A model generated the notes under the pieces. It saw only the letters and a program-made list of their open reading frames with translations. It had not been told where the DNA came from and did not search any database. Shown here piece after piece: positions 6,807 through 15,742 of a DNA stretch of 37,236 bases; positions within the stretch are counted from its first letter, which is position 1; every line of letters starts with the position of its first letter. Source of the stretch: an uncultured Lachnospiraceae bacterium (GTDB taxonomy: Bacteria > Bacillota > Clostridia > Lachnospirales > Lachnospiraceae); contig URDN01000025.1 in the NCBI GenBank assembly GCA_900546495.1, positions 1-37,236 of the forward strand. The letters are read 5' to 3'. A program made the position numbers and the translations under genes.

Positions 6807-7955
6807 TTACTGCCAGATTTGTCCACCAATGATTACTTTTTCCAGATTCAGTTCTTTATCCAGAATCAACAAATCTGCTCTGGCTCCCTTGCGGATACAT
6901 CCGATCTCCTGCGCCATTCCAATAGATTCTGCCGGCGTCAGTGTTGCTGCTCGAATTGCCTGTTCCAGTGAGACCCCAAAACGGACCACATTTCGCACGG
7001 CATCCATCAGGTGAATGGACGACCCTGCCAGTGTTCCATCTGCCAGTGTCGCTTTGCCGGCTTTCATCCATACCGGCTGCCCGCCTAAGGAATATTCGCC
7101 CTCCGGCATTCCTGCACAGCGCATGGAATCGGAAATCAGATTCAGCTTATCGCCAAATAATGCTGCCGTCATGCGAATTACTGACGGTTCAATGTGGAAA
7201 CCATCACAGATAAGTTCCACTGTCGCCCCCGCATCAAAAGCGGCTCCGATAATTCCCGGTTTCCGGTGATGCAGACCGTTCATTCCATTAAACATATGTG
7301 TGACATGAGTTGCGCCTGCTTCAAATGCAGCCCTTGCCTGCTCATAATCTGCCACTGAATGTCCCAGAGATACGGTACAGATCTTGCTTGCCTCCCGGAT
7401 AAATGCATTGTTTTCATCTTCCTCCGGTGCGACCGTGATCATACGCACCTGTCCGTTACAGGCATCGTTTAATTTTTTCAGTTCTTCTATATTCGGTTTC
7501 TGTAAATATGCCGCATTCTGAGCACCTCTTTTTTCATAAGAAACAAATGGTCCCTCCAGATGCACACCCACGCAATTTGCTCCATCTGATGAAAAATCCC
7601 GGATTGCATGCATTGCCTTAAGTAACTGTTCCTCCGACAGTGTCATCGTTGTCGGACACCAACTCGTCACACCTTTCCCTGCATAATAGCGGGACATTTT
7701 TCGTAAACCATCAGCATTCCCGTCACTTGCATCTGCATTCACTGCACCATGGGAATGGATATCCACCAGTCCCGGAATCACATATTTTCCGGTAACATCC
7801 AAAATCAGTTCATGATCTGCACTATTTTCCGATTGAATAGTTCCGATATCACAACCTGCTCTCTCTGTCACATTCAGGATTTTCTCTGTACAGACTACAT
7901 CTGCATTGGAAAATTTGCCATCCGAAAGAAACACACTTCCATGTATAAGTTTCAT
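6807..7955 (-). CDS. nagA: N-acetylglucosamine-6-phosphate deacetylase
   Basis: 382 aa. Removes acetate from GlcNAc-6-phosphate, feeding NagB. Amidohydrolase-fold signatures are in order: GLVDIHSHG (residues 62-70), LEGPF with metal ligand Glu134, LGHS with His199, THVTHMFNG with His220, and LISDSMRCAGM with the catalytic Asp276. The ATG has AGGAG 8 nt upstream. It is transcribed divergently from the nucleotidyltransferase/NahK pair, so the 219-bp spacer controls both halves of the amino-sugar module. Confidence 0.97.
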   Translation of the reverse strand: MKLIHGSVFLSDGKFSNADVVCTEKILNVTERAGCDIGTIQSENSADHELILDVTGKYVIPGLVDIHSHGAVNADASDGNADGLRKMSRYYAGKGVTSWCPTTMTLSEEQLLKAMHAIRDFSSDGANCVGVHLEGPFVSYEKRGAQNAAYLQKPNIEELKKLNDACNGQVRMITVAPEEDENNAFIREASKICTVSLGHSVADYEQARAAFEAGATHVTHMFNGMNGLHHRKPGIIGAAFDAGATVELICDGFHIEPSVIRMTAALFGDKLNLISDSMRCAGMPEGEYSLGGQPVWMKAGKATLADGTLAGSSIHLMDAVRNVVRFGVSLEQAIRAATLTPAESIGMAQEIGCIRKGARADLLILDKELNLEKVIIGGQIWQ

Positions 7956-8089
7956 AAATGATCATCTCCTGTATCATCTTTTTCTGTGTCTTCCTAACAT
8001 GAATATTTTCCCTCTTTTTACAACTAATTACAAGCCTTTTTTTCTTCTGATTTAGCCACATTTCCCTTTCATTTCTTCCGTATTTGCCG

Positions 8090-8118
8090 TTGCTTTTCCT
8101 GATGTGAAACCGTATAAT
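8090..8118 (+). promoter_or_regulatory. Promoter for the nucleotidyltransferase/nahK pair
   Basis: TTGCTT (8090-8095), a 17-bp spacer and a perfect TATAAT (8113-8118), about 56 bp before the start codon, which is preceded by AAGGAGGA. No convincing NagR/GntR palindrome is visible in the spacer; a TTGTAA-TTAG-TTGTAA direct repeat (minus strand, near 8020-8035) lies on the nagA side. Confidence 0.65.
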
Positions 8119-8174
8119 AAATAGGATGTAAACTATATTTATATTTTTTATTTTTATATAAGGAGGATCTTAAG

Positions 8175-9095
8175 ATGAAAAAGCCTGTATTAGTTGTAAT
8201 GGCCGCCGGAATGGGAAGCCGCTATGGTGGATTGAAACAGATGGACCCTGTTGGAAGCCATGGTGAAGTCATTATGGATTATTCTCTCTATGACGCACGT
8301 CGTGCCGGTTTTGAAAAAGTAATTTTCATCATCAAACATTCTATAGAAGAAGCATTCAAAGAAAACATTGGAAATCATGTTTCCAAATATATGGACGTAG
8401 CTTACGCATATCAGGATCTGGATGATCTGCCAGAAGGCTACACAGTTCCGGAAGGACGTGAGAAACCATGGGGAACCTGTCATGCAATTCTCGCTGCCCG
8501 TGATCTGATCGATGCTCCGTTTGCAGTTATTAATGCAGATGATTACTATGGAACAACCTGTTTCCAGATCATTTATGATTACTTATCTACTCATACAGAT
8601 AACGACAAGTATCGTTACTGCATGGTCGGCTATCAGTTAAAAAATACCGTTACTGAAAATGGTTCTGTTGCCCGCGGTGTCTGCACCACAGACGCAGACT
8701 CCAATCTGGTCAGCGTTGTAGAACATACACAGATCGAACAGTACGAAAATGGCATCCGTTTCACTGAGGACAAAGGAGAAACCTGGCACGATATCGACGG
8801 TGATACAACGGTTTCCATGAACTTATGGGGATTCAGTGAAAGCTTTATCAAAGAGGCTAACCTGCGCTTCCCGGCATTTTTAGATGAAGCAATGGTTTCT
8901 AATCCATTAAAAGGTGAGTACTTCCTTCCATCCGTTGTCAGTCAGCTGCTGGACGAAGGCAAAGCAACAGTCAAAGTGCTGAAAAGCCCGGATAAATGGT
9001 ACGGTGTAACTTATCAGGAAGACAAACCGGGGATTGTAAAAGCTCTGGCTCAGAAATCAGAGGAAGGCTTATATCCGACTCCGTTATGGAACTAA
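8175..9095 (+). CDS. Sugar-1-phosphate nucleotidyltransferase
   Basis: 306 aa, NTP-transferase fold. MAAGMGSRYGGLKQ (residues 9-22) is the nucleotide-binding loop, and INADDYYG (119-126) carries metal-binding aspartates. It most resembles the short nucleotidyltransferases encoded beside N-acetylhexosamine 1-kinases. It would join GlcNAc-1-P or GalNAc-1-P (the product of the next gene) to a nucleoside triphosphate to give a UDP-sugar. Specificity cannot be read from sequence; glucose-1-phosphate is an alternative. A perfect AAGGAGGA ribosome site is present. The next gene lies 97 bp downstream. Confidence 0.8.
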   Translation: MKKPVLVVMAAGMGSRYGGLKQMDPVGSHGEVIMDYSLYDARRAGFEKVIFIIKHSIEEAFKENIGNHVSKYMDVAYAYQDLDDLPEGYTVPEGREKPWGTCHAILAARDLIDAPFAVINADDYYGTTCFQIIYDYLSTHTDNDKYRYCMVGYQLKNTVTENGSVARGVCTTDADSNLVSVVEHTQIEQYENGIRFTEDKGETWHDIDGDTTVSMNLWGFSESFIKEANLRFPAFLDEAMVSNPLKGEYFLPSVVSQLLDEGKATVKVLKSPDKWYGVTYQEDKPGIVKALAQKSEEGLYPTPLWN

Positions 9096-9192
9096 GCATT
9101 TTTTATTTCATCTGCACATTTAATTTGGAAAGATTGCTGTTTACCTAGGCGGCATCTTATCCTTTAAGTTCATTCAAAGGAGAAGTATTTTT

Positions 9193-10302
9193 ATGACAAC
9201 TATTTCACCTGAAATTTTTCAGGAAGTCCTTTCTGCCTACGATTGGGGGGAAGGTACTTTATCCTATGGTTCCTATGGCGAAGGACATATCAACAACACA
9301 AATCTGGTTACTGCCACAGGAAAGACCGTAACCAGATACATTCTGCAGCGGATCAACACAGATATTTTTACAAATCCAAAGGCATTGATGGAAAATATCT
9401 GCGGTGTTACTTCTTATCTGCGAAATCTGATCAGCAAACGCGGAGGAGATGTTTCCCGTGAGACAATGACTGTAGTTCCGACCAAAAACGGTAATTCTTA
9501 TTATACAGATTCTACCGGCGGCGCATGGCGTGTATACAATTTTGTTGAAAATACTATTTGTCTGCAACAGTGCCGAAACACAGAAGATTTCTATACATCT
9601 GCCCGCGCATTTGGCCAGTTCCAGAAGAATCTGGCTGACTACGATGCATCCAGTCTGCATGAAACCATTCCGGATTTTCATAACACACCGGATCGTCTGC
9701 TCAAATTCAAAAAAGCACTAAAAGCAGATGCCCTGCACCGTGCAGCCGATATTTCCGATGACATTGCATTCGTACTGGATCGCGAAGCAGACTGCTCCTA
9801 TATGACCGATCTGCTTGCTGCCGGAAAACTGCCGCTGCGTGTTACTCATAATGATACGAAACTCAATAACATTCTGCTGGATGCCGATACCAATGATGCC
9901 CTTTGTATCATTGATCTGGATACGGTGATGCCGGGACTTGCAGCCAATGATTACGGTGATTCCATCCGTTTTGGTGCAAATCACAGTGCCGAAGACGAAC
10001 CAGATCTTAGCAAAGTAAACTTCTCACTGGAATTATTTGAAGCATATACAAAAGGATTTCTGGAAGTTGCAGGAGATGCCCTGACTCCATTAGAAATTAA
10101 AACATTGCCATGGGGAGCAAAACTCATGACACTAGAATGTGGTATGCGTTTCCTGACCGATTATCTGGAAGGCGATCATTACTTTGCGACTCATCGTCCG
10201 GGACAGAATCTGGACCGTGCACGGACACAGTTTAAACTTGTGCGCGACATGGAAGCGTGTTGGTCAGAAATGAATGATATCGTATCCAAGTATTCTAAAT
10301 AA
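9193..10302 (+). CDS. nahK: N-acetylhexosamine 1-kinase
   Basis: 369 aa, aminoglycoside-phosphotransferase (APH) fold. RVTHNDTKLNNILLD (216-230) carries the catalytic Asp221 and Asn226; CIIDLDTVMPG (238-248) carries the metal-binding aspartates; DYGDSIRFGAN follows as in Bifidobacterium NahK, which phosphorylates GlcNAc and GalNAc at C1. Placement after a nucleotidyltransferase and opposite nagA-nagB supports an amino-sugar role, as in salvage of lacto-N-biose, galacto-N-biose or mucin sugars. No GH112 phosphorylase or galE is in the window. AAGGAGAA precedes the ATG. Confidence 0.88.
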   Translation: MTTISPEIFQEVLSAYDWGEGTLSYGSYGEGHINNTNLVTATGKTVTRYILQRINTDIFTNPKALMENICGVTSYLRNLISKRGGDVSRETMTVVPTKNGNSYYTDSTGGAWRVYNFVENTICLQQCRNTEDFYTSARAFGQFQKNLADYDASSLHETIPDFHNTPDRLLKFKKALKADALHRAADISDDIAFVLDREADCSYMTDLLAAGKLPLRVTHNDTKLNNILLDADTNDALCIIDLDTVMPGLAANDYGDSIRFGANHSAEDEPDLSKVNFSLELFEAYTKGFLEVAGDALTPLEIKTLPWGAKLMTLECGMRFLTDYLEGDHYFATHRPGQNLDRARTQFKLVRDMEACWSEMNDIVSKYSK

Positions 10303-10320
10303 ATCTTAAACATATAAAAT

Positions 10321-10492
10321 GAAATCGAAGACTCCTTCCGCAATCGCTAGTCGTGCGCTACCCTCATTTCACTGCGGTTTCATCGCGCTCACTCTCAGCT
10401 CCTATAAAAGCTGGTCGCTTTCCGTTCGCGCAAAACCTTGTGAAAATCGGTCGCTTACTTAATCGCTTATTGCGGAAGGAGTCTTCGATTTC
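10321..10492. repeat. 172-bp palindromic element with 24-bp perfect terminal repeats
   Basis: The 24 bp at 10321-10344 are the exact complement of 10469-10492. Inside are a second inverted pair (ATTTCAC...GGTTT with AAACC...GTGAAAAT) and a CAGCT/AGCTG hairpin at the centre, so one strand can fold end to end. There is no ORF of its own and no obvious target duplication. One end lies 18 bp after the nahK stop and the other cuts a GNAT gene, so it may also terminate nahK transcription. It looks like a MITE or REP-type element. Confidence 0.85.
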
Positions 10493-10699
10493 GTCATTTA
10501 CACAGTGAATTTTATTTTCTTCCAAAGCAAATGCCGATAAGATTTCCTCCCCATCTGACAGAACATAAAGCCGTTTCTTTTTTATATCATCTGCAAAAAA
10601 TTCACAGGGATAAATATCATCCCATATGTCAATACCACGCGCTTCCATATCTCTGATAATTTCTCTATATACAGCTTTTAACTGTTCCAAATCCTGCAT
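10493..10699 (-). pseudogene. GNAT acetyltransferase remnant truncated by palindromic element
   Basis: About 69 residues from the ATG at 10699 (MQDLEQLKAVYREIIRDMEA... to ...ENKIHCVND) match the N-terminal part of GNAT N-acetyltransferases that carry the IWDDIYPCEFF segment and a KKRLYVL beta-strand. The acetyl-CoA loop and the rest of the fold are absent: the frame runs into the palindromic element at 10492. Upstream, GAGGTGAAACT is followed by ACG where a start would be expected, and the frame needs one base to reach FRLAVMQD. This suggests further decay of the original start. Confidence 0.75.
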
Positions 10700-10812
10700 C
10701 ACCGCTAATCTAAATTCCTCGTAGTTTCACCTCTTTAAAATACAATTTCAACAACTTTCACACACCCCCAAAAATACATTCTATTGCCAACCATTAAATA
10801 AATATTTTTTTG

Positions 10813-10990
10813 CGCGTGCAACAATGTGAGTCCAAATAGTAGACGCACGCGTGGTGCGCCAAGCGTAATTAGGCTGAAAAATATACCACATAGTAAAAAT
10901 AGGGGAAATCCGTGATTTTTCTTGGCGAGCGATTGTTAGCCGCAAAGACAAAATCACGGATTTCCCCTTTCAGAACCTAAAATTTCAGCC
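10813..10990. repeat. Nested inverted repeats downstream of pyk
   Basis: Three inverted pairs: CGCGTGC (10813-10819) with GCACGCG (10845-10851); GGCTGAAA (10872-10879) with TTTCAGCC (10983-10990); and inside the latter an 18-bp perfect pair (10902-10919 with 10950-10967) around a GGC...GCC mini-stem. It has no coding capacity. The inner stem is 14 bp from the pyk stop side of the outer arm and may end pyk transcription. It is another palindromic intergenic element, different in sequence from the one at 10321. Confidence 0.75.
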
Positions 10991-11003
10991 GCAAAAGAAG
11001 CTT

Positions 11004-12755
11004 TTAGTTATTGCAACTTACAATTCCTTTTTTACCATCCAGTGTCACAAACGCACCAGATTTCAGAATCTGTGTTGCATTTTCTGCCCCGATCAGTACC
11101 GGAAGATCAAGGCTCAGTCCTGCAATGGCACCATGACAGTCCACATTGTCATTCTCAATGATGAGACCGGAAGCCAGACGAATCTGCTCCATCATCTCAT
11201 TAGATGTATCTTTTGCAACAATAATGTCACCCTCTTTAAATTTTTCTTTTAATTCCTCCGGAGAAGAAATAACACAGAGGTTAGCAGCTGCTGTTCTGTC
11301 TGTCAGACCTTTTCCCTGCATCAGAATATGACCTGCCACATGCACTTTGATCATATTGGTTGTTCCGGAAATACCAAGCGGTACACCTGCTGTCAGAACA
11401 ACGATCTCACCCTGCTCGATCAGTCCCATTTCTTCTGCTTTATCTACCGCATGATCAAATAATTCATCGGAATTGTGTTTTAATTCTACCAATAACGGAG
11501 TTACACCCCAGGACATATTCAGTTTTCTGCATACATCTTCGTTTACGGAGCATCCGATAATCGGGCAAGCCGGGCGATATTTGGATACCATACGTGCAGT
11601 ACGTCCGGAATTGGATACAGTAATGATCGCGGATGCATTCAGATCCATCGCTGTGGTGCATGTCGCATGTGCGATGGCATTTGTAATATCCGGATTGGTC
11701 AAAATGCCACGTTTTTTCAGGCGGGACATATAGTTGATATCCTGCTCTGTACGGGATGCAATTTTTACCATTGTCTGTAATGCTTCTACCGGGTAATCGC
11801 CTGCAGCGGTCTCACCGGAAAGCATGATTGCACTGGTTCCGTCATATACCGCATTTGCAACGTCTGTTGTCTCTGCACGTGTTGGTCGCGGATGTTTCAT
11901 CATAGAATCCAGCATCTGTGTTGCCGTGATAACCTGTTTTCCTGCTTTGTATACTTTTTCAATCAGGATTTTCTGGATAACCGGAACATCTTCCATCGGG
12001 ATCTCGACACCCATATCACCACGGGCTACCATGATACCGTCGGATACACGGATGATTTCATCAATGTTATCCACACCCTGTTTATTCTCAATTTTCGCAA
12101 TAATATTAATGCTCTTACAGTCATGATCATCCAGAATTTTGCGGATCTGGAGAATATCATCCGCGGTTCTTGTAAAGGAAGCTGCGATAAAATCATAGCC
12201 ATTTTCAATACCAAACACAATATCGTTATAATCTGTTTCACTGATAAACGGCATGGAAAGCTCTACATTCGGTACATTGACACCTTTTTTATTGGAAATC
12301 ATACCACCATTTACTACTTCACACACAATATCCGTTCCATCCAGACGAACGACTTTCATCTCGATCAGACCGTCGTCGATCAGAATACGGTCACCAACTT
12401 TGACATCTTTATGAAGATCCTCATATGTGATGGCCACGCGGCTGGCATCACCCACAAAATCACCAAGTGCAAGGGTGAAAAGCTGTCCTTCTTTTAATTC
12501 CGCTTTGCCGCCTTCCAGCTCTTTCAGACGGATCTCCGGTCCTTTGGTATCTAGCAGTGCAGCTACCGGGAGATTCAATTCCTTACGCAGTTCAACCAGT
12601 TTTTCAAAACGGCCTTTCTGTTCCTCATGAGATCCATGTGAAAAATTGAAACGTGCAACGTTCATTCCTTCCAACATTAACTGGCGAAGTACATCTCCTT
12701 TATCTGTAGATGGTCCAAGTGTACAGACAATTTTGGTTTTACGGATTTCTTTCAT
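11004..12755 (-). CDS. pyk: Pyruvate kinase with C-terminal PEP-utiliser-type domain
   Basis: 583 aa from the ATG at 12755 (MKEIRKTKIVCTLGPSTD), which has GGAAAGGAAAC upstream; an upstream in-frame ATG would run through the preceding terminator. Converts PEP and ADP to pyruvate and ATP. MNVARFNFSHGSHEEQ, IAKIENKQGVDNIDEI, MVARGDMGVEIP and TATQMLDSMMKHPRPTRAE are all intact. Residues after about 475 form the extra PEP-utiliser mobile-domain copy common in Bacillus-type enzymes (CHGAIAGLSLDLPVLIG), with the catalytic-type His retained by position. A terminator lies on each side. Confidence 0.97.
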   Translation of the reverse strand: MKEIRKTKIVCTLGPSTDKGDVLRQLMLEGMNVARFNFSHGSHEEQKGRFEKLVELRKELNLPVAALLDTKGPEIRLKELEGGKAELKEGQLFTLALGDFVGDASRVAITYEDLHKDVKVGDRILIDDGLIEMKVVRLDGTDIVCEVVNGGMISNKKGVNVPNVELSMPFISETDYNDIVFGIENGYDFIAASFTRTADDILQIRKILDDHDCKSINIIAKIENKQGVDNIDEIIRVSDGIMVARGDMGVEIPMEDVPVIQKILIEKVYKAGKQVITATQMLDSMMKHPRPTRAETTDVANAVYDGTSAIMLSGETAAGDYPVEALQTMVKIASRTEQDINYMSRLKKRGILTNPDITNAIAHATCTTAMDLNASAIITVSNSGRTARMVSKYRPACPIIGCSVNEDVCRKLNMSWGVTPLLVELKHNSDELFDHAVDKAEEMGLIEQGEIVVLTAGVPLGISGTTNMIKVHVAGHILMQGKGLTDRTAAANLCVISSPEELKEKFKEGDIIVAKDTSNEMMEQIRLASGLIIENDNVDCHGAIAGLSLDLPVLIGAENATQILKSGAFVTLDGKKGIVSCNN

Positions 12756-12823
12756 AAATACATGTTTCCTTTCCTGTAACTTCTGAAAATTTAATAATTT
12801 TTCATATATAATAAAATGTAAAA

Positions 12824-12855
12824 GGGATAATACACTGTCTATCATGCATTATCCC
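12824..12855 (-). terminator. Terminator after arcC
   Basis: GGGATAAT/ATTATCCC stem, extended by A and T runs on both sides, with TTTTACATTTT following on the minus strand. It lies between the carbamate kinase stop and the pyk start and may work in both directions. Confidence 0.75.
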
Positions 12856-12868
12856 CCTTTTTTCGTTT

Positions 12869-13801
12869 TTATTTCTTTATAATTGTGCCAGTCTGACCCG
12901 CCATAGCAGCTTCGATACTCCCCAGTTTCGTAATCAGCACCTGACGTGTCGCATAATCGCCAATATAAGAGATTGCCGTCTCAATCTTCGGCTGCATGGT
13001 TCCCTCGCCAAATTCTCTCTCGGCCATATATTTCTGTGCCTGTGCACAGGTCATCTCACGGATTGGCTCCTGCTTGTCCGTGCCATAATTTTTGTATACA
13101 CATTCTTCCCCGGTCAGGATAATCAGCATATCTGCCTCTACACCATCTGCCAGAAGACCTGCAATCAGATCCTTCTCAATAACCGCACTGGCACCTTTTA
13201 AGGTTGTGCCCTGCTCCAGTACCGGAATTCCACCACCGCCGGCAGCGATGACTACCTGATCAGCATCCATCAAAGCATTGACAGCATCAATCTCTACAAT
13301 CTGCATCGGATTCGGTGCAGCAACAATTCTGCGGTAACCGTCCTCTGTCTTAACAACATGGTTACCTTTCTTTTCTTCTTCCTCTGCTTCTTCCTCTGTC
13401 ATAACACGACCGATGATCTTGCTTGGTCTGTAAAAAGCTTCATCGTACGGATCTACAACTACCTGTGTCAGAAGTGTAGAAACGGTACGATATACGCCGC
13501 GGTTCATTAACTCTGTGCGAATCGCATTTTGAAGATCGTATCCGATATATCCCTGACTCATAGCGGAGCATACAGACATCGGTGTCGCCGTATAATCTGT
13601 ATACAGTCTATGAAACTCAGACATTGCAGTATGGATCATTCCAACCTGCGGTCCGTTACTGTGTGTAATAACTACCTGACAATCATCCTGTATTAAATCA
13701 GCAATTGCCTTTGCTGCGCAGCGGGTTGCCTCTTTCTGCTCCGGAAGCGTTGTTCCCAGTGCGTCATGTCCAAGTGCAATTGCAATTCTTTTTTTCTTCA
13801 T
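12869..13801 (-). CDS. arcC: Carbamate kinase
   Basis: 310 aa from the ATG at 13801, chosen for its GGAGG 8 nt upstream and because a terminator at 13881-13917 lies inside any longer frame. Transfers phosphate between carbamoyl phosphate and ADP. The amino-acid-kinase fold is clear: THSNGPQVG, SAMSQGYIGY, VDPYDEAFY, IAAGGGGIPV, IEKDLIAGLLA and a C-terminal LGSIEAAMAGQTGT. The usual LGGNALG phosphate loop is LGHDALG here. No arginine deiminase or ornithine carbamoyltransferase is nearby, so it may serve a different carbamoyl-phosphate source such as purine or allantoin breakdown. Confidence 0.92.
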   Translation of the reverse strand: MKKKRIAIALGHDALGTTLPEQKEATRCAAKAIADLIQDDCQVVITHSNGPQVGMIHTAMSEFHRLYTDYTATPMSVCSAMSQGYIGYDLQNAIRTELMNRGVYRTVSTLLTQVVVDPYDEAFYRPSKIIGRVMTEEEAEEEEKKGNHVVKTEDGYRRIVAAPNPMQIVEIDAVNALMDADQVVIAAGGGGIPVLEQGTTLKGASAVIEKDLIAGLLADGVEADMLIILTGEECVYKNYGTDKQEPIREMTCAQAQKYMAEREFGEGTMQPKIETAISYIGDYATRQVLITKLGSIEAAMAGQTGTIIKK

Positions 13802-13880
13802 CTCAACTGCCTCCAATACTTTGTAAAAGTCCGTTTTGTTCATTTTATCACAAGATAAAGACAGCGTAAAGCAAAAATAG

Positions 13881-13917
13881 AAAAACGCATTGGGGGGATT
13901 TTTCTCCCCCCCAATGC
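13881..13917 (-). terminator. Terminator after htrA
   Basis: An 11-bp GC-rich stem (GCATTGGGGGG and complement, 13887-13917) followed on the minus strand by GTTTTTCTATTTT. It ends the HtrA transcript 67 bp after its stop and supports the arcC start at 13801. Confidence 0.92.
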
Positions 13918-13983
13918 CTTCTATTCTACAGAGCTTCACAATCATTCAGATCTGTGTCTGAATCAGCGTTTTCTCTTATAATT

Positions 13984-15645
13984 TTATCTCATGCTGTTAA
14001 AGAAATCCTCGATGCTGCTTCCATTGCTGCTGCCGTCGCTGCCATAACCCGGAACAGTCTGTGAACCGGACTGAGACTGACTGCTGTTGCTCTGGCTTGT
14101 TGTTGTATTGGACTGTTCAGAAGCATTATCTAATGTAACTTTTACGGTCTGCTCCTGATATCCCTTGTTGTCAGTATTTCTCTGAAGCGTAATTTCAACG
14201 GTCTCTCCAGCTTTATAATACTGTAATTCTTCTTTTAACTGTGAAATAGATGTAATGGTTGTGTTACCCAATTTTGTGATGATATCACCTTTCTGTATAC
14301 CGGCATTGGCTGCTGCACCACCGTCTGTGGTTCCACTGACATAAACGCCCTCCGGAATGCTATACATCTCAGCGACATCGGAAGATACATCCTGTCCGGT
14401 AATATTTAAAAAGCCATAATCGCTGGTCAGTTTATCTCTGGTCTCCTGATTCATCAGATTTTCAATAATACTCTGTGCTTTTGCCATCGGGATTGCAAAT
14501 CCCATGCCTTCTACTTGATCGCTGGCATATTTTGCACTGTTGATACCGATCACTTCACCTTTCATGTTAAACAGAGCACCTCCGCTGTTACCAGGGTTGA
14601 TGGCTGCATCTGTCTGCATCAGTGTTGCAGTTGTATCATCAATCGTAACCTCACGGTCTAATGCGCTGATAACACCGGACGTAACGGACTGACCAAAACC
14701 AAGTGCGTTACCGATAGCAACAACCTGATCACCAACCTCCATCTGGGTGGAATCACCAAGTGTTGCGACGGAAATGCTGTTTAATACATCCTCACTGATA
14801 TCGGAGAGCTTGATTGCAATGACTGCCAGATCATTATCTGCATCTGTTCCTTTAATTTTTGCATCAAATACAGCATCTTTATCATCGTTAAAGCATACGG
14901 TCAGAGACTCCGCACCAGATACTACATGATTGTTTGTCGCGATCAGAAGTTCTGTATCATTCTTTCCGATAATAACACCGGAACCACTTCCTGTACTCTG
15001 CTGCTGCATCGTTCCAAACATAGTCTGTACTTCCTGTACACTCTGGTTGGTAATTGCTACAACAGAAGATTTACACTGTTCTGCAATCTGAGCTACAGTA
15101 TAAGTATCTCCAGAAGAACTGGATGAACCGCTCTTGCTGCCGGAGCTTGTACTCAGTTTTGCTGCATTTGTCTCCAGATTTGCAGTTGGTGTTGTCTTTA
15201 CTGCATTTTTTCCGATCATGAAAGATCCCAGTACCATACCACCGGAAATTGCACCGAACAGGATTGCACAGCAGATTACTTTTGCATACAGGTTCATGCT
15301 GCGTTTGTGTTTTCTTTTCTGTTTTGGTGTCTCCTGATGATCGTTATGCTGATCACCATTCACCTGATCCTGTTTTTTATGATTCTGAATGTAGGAATAA
15401 CGGTACTGGGAAGCACCTTCTGTTCCTTTGATATGACTGTCAGAAGTGCTCTCTGCTGTAACAGTCTCCTGTGCAGGAGATCCTGACGGCTCCGCTTCGC
15501 TCTCCTGTGGCGGTGTCACGAAATCGGATTCCTCAAACATCTCCTCTGTTGTTTTTTTGCTTTCTGTATTTTCTATATTACTATCATTTTTTACTTCTGA
15601 TTCATTATTTTCTGTGTTCATTTTATTTTCTTCATTCTCAAGCAT
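13984..15645 (-). CDS. htrA: HtrA/DegP-type membrane serine protease
   Basis: 553 aa from the ATG at 15645, with TGAGGAGG 9 nt upstream. Surface quality-control protease. Residues 1-115 are a long acidic then basic cytoplasmic region; 118-143 is the membrane anchor; 165-180 is a Ser/Gly linker. The trypsin-like domain carries His240 (NNHVVSGA), Asp272 (DNDLAVI) and Ser354 (NPGNSGGALFN). A single PDZ domain follows (GVYVSGTTDGGAAANAGIQKG is its start), and the C-terminus is Ser/Gln-rich. It is monocistronic: a terminator follows and the repeat copy B lies upstream. Confidence 0.95.
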   Translation of the reverse strand: MLENEENKMNTENNESEVKNDSNIENTESKKTTEEMFEESDFVTPPQESEAEPSGSPAQETVTAESTSDSHIKGTEGASQYRYSYIQNHKKQDQVNGDQHNDHQETPKQKRKHKRSMNLYAKVICCAILFGAISGGMVLGSFMIGKNAVKTTPTANLETNAAKLSTSSGSKSGSSSSSGDTYTVAQIAEQCKSSVVAITNQSVQEVQTMFGTMQQQSTGSGSGVIIGKNDTELLIATNNHVVSGAESLTVCFNDDKDAVFDAKIKGTDADNDLAVIAIKLSDISEDVLNSISVATLGDSTQMEVGDQVVAIGNALGFGQSVTSGVISALDREVTIDDTTATLMQTDAAINPGNSGGALFNMKGEVIGINSAKYASDQVEGMGFAIPMAKAQSIIENLMNQETRDKLTSDYGFLNITGQDVSSDVAEMYSIPEGVYVSGTTDGGAAANAGIQKGDIITKLGNTTITSISQLKEELQYYKAGETVEITLQRNTDNKGYQEQTVKVTLDNASEQSNTTTSQSNSSQSQSGSQTVPGYGSDGSSNGSSIEDFFNSMR

Positions 15646-15742
15646 TTCTTTCTGCCTCCTCATCTTTGATGAGTATATCATATCTGAAGATTGTAGTAAA
15701 ATTTTGTTGATATTGTGAAAGAATTGTGAAATCATTCAGTTG

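Noticed and set aside
12756..12845. N-terminal extension of pyruvate kinase
   Set aside because: It crosses the arcC terminator; the family starts at MKEIRKTKIVCTLGPS.
13802..13945. N-terminal extension of carbamate kinase
   Set aside because: It would be translated through the htrA terminator hairpin and has no ribosome site; the ATG at 13801 has a strong one.
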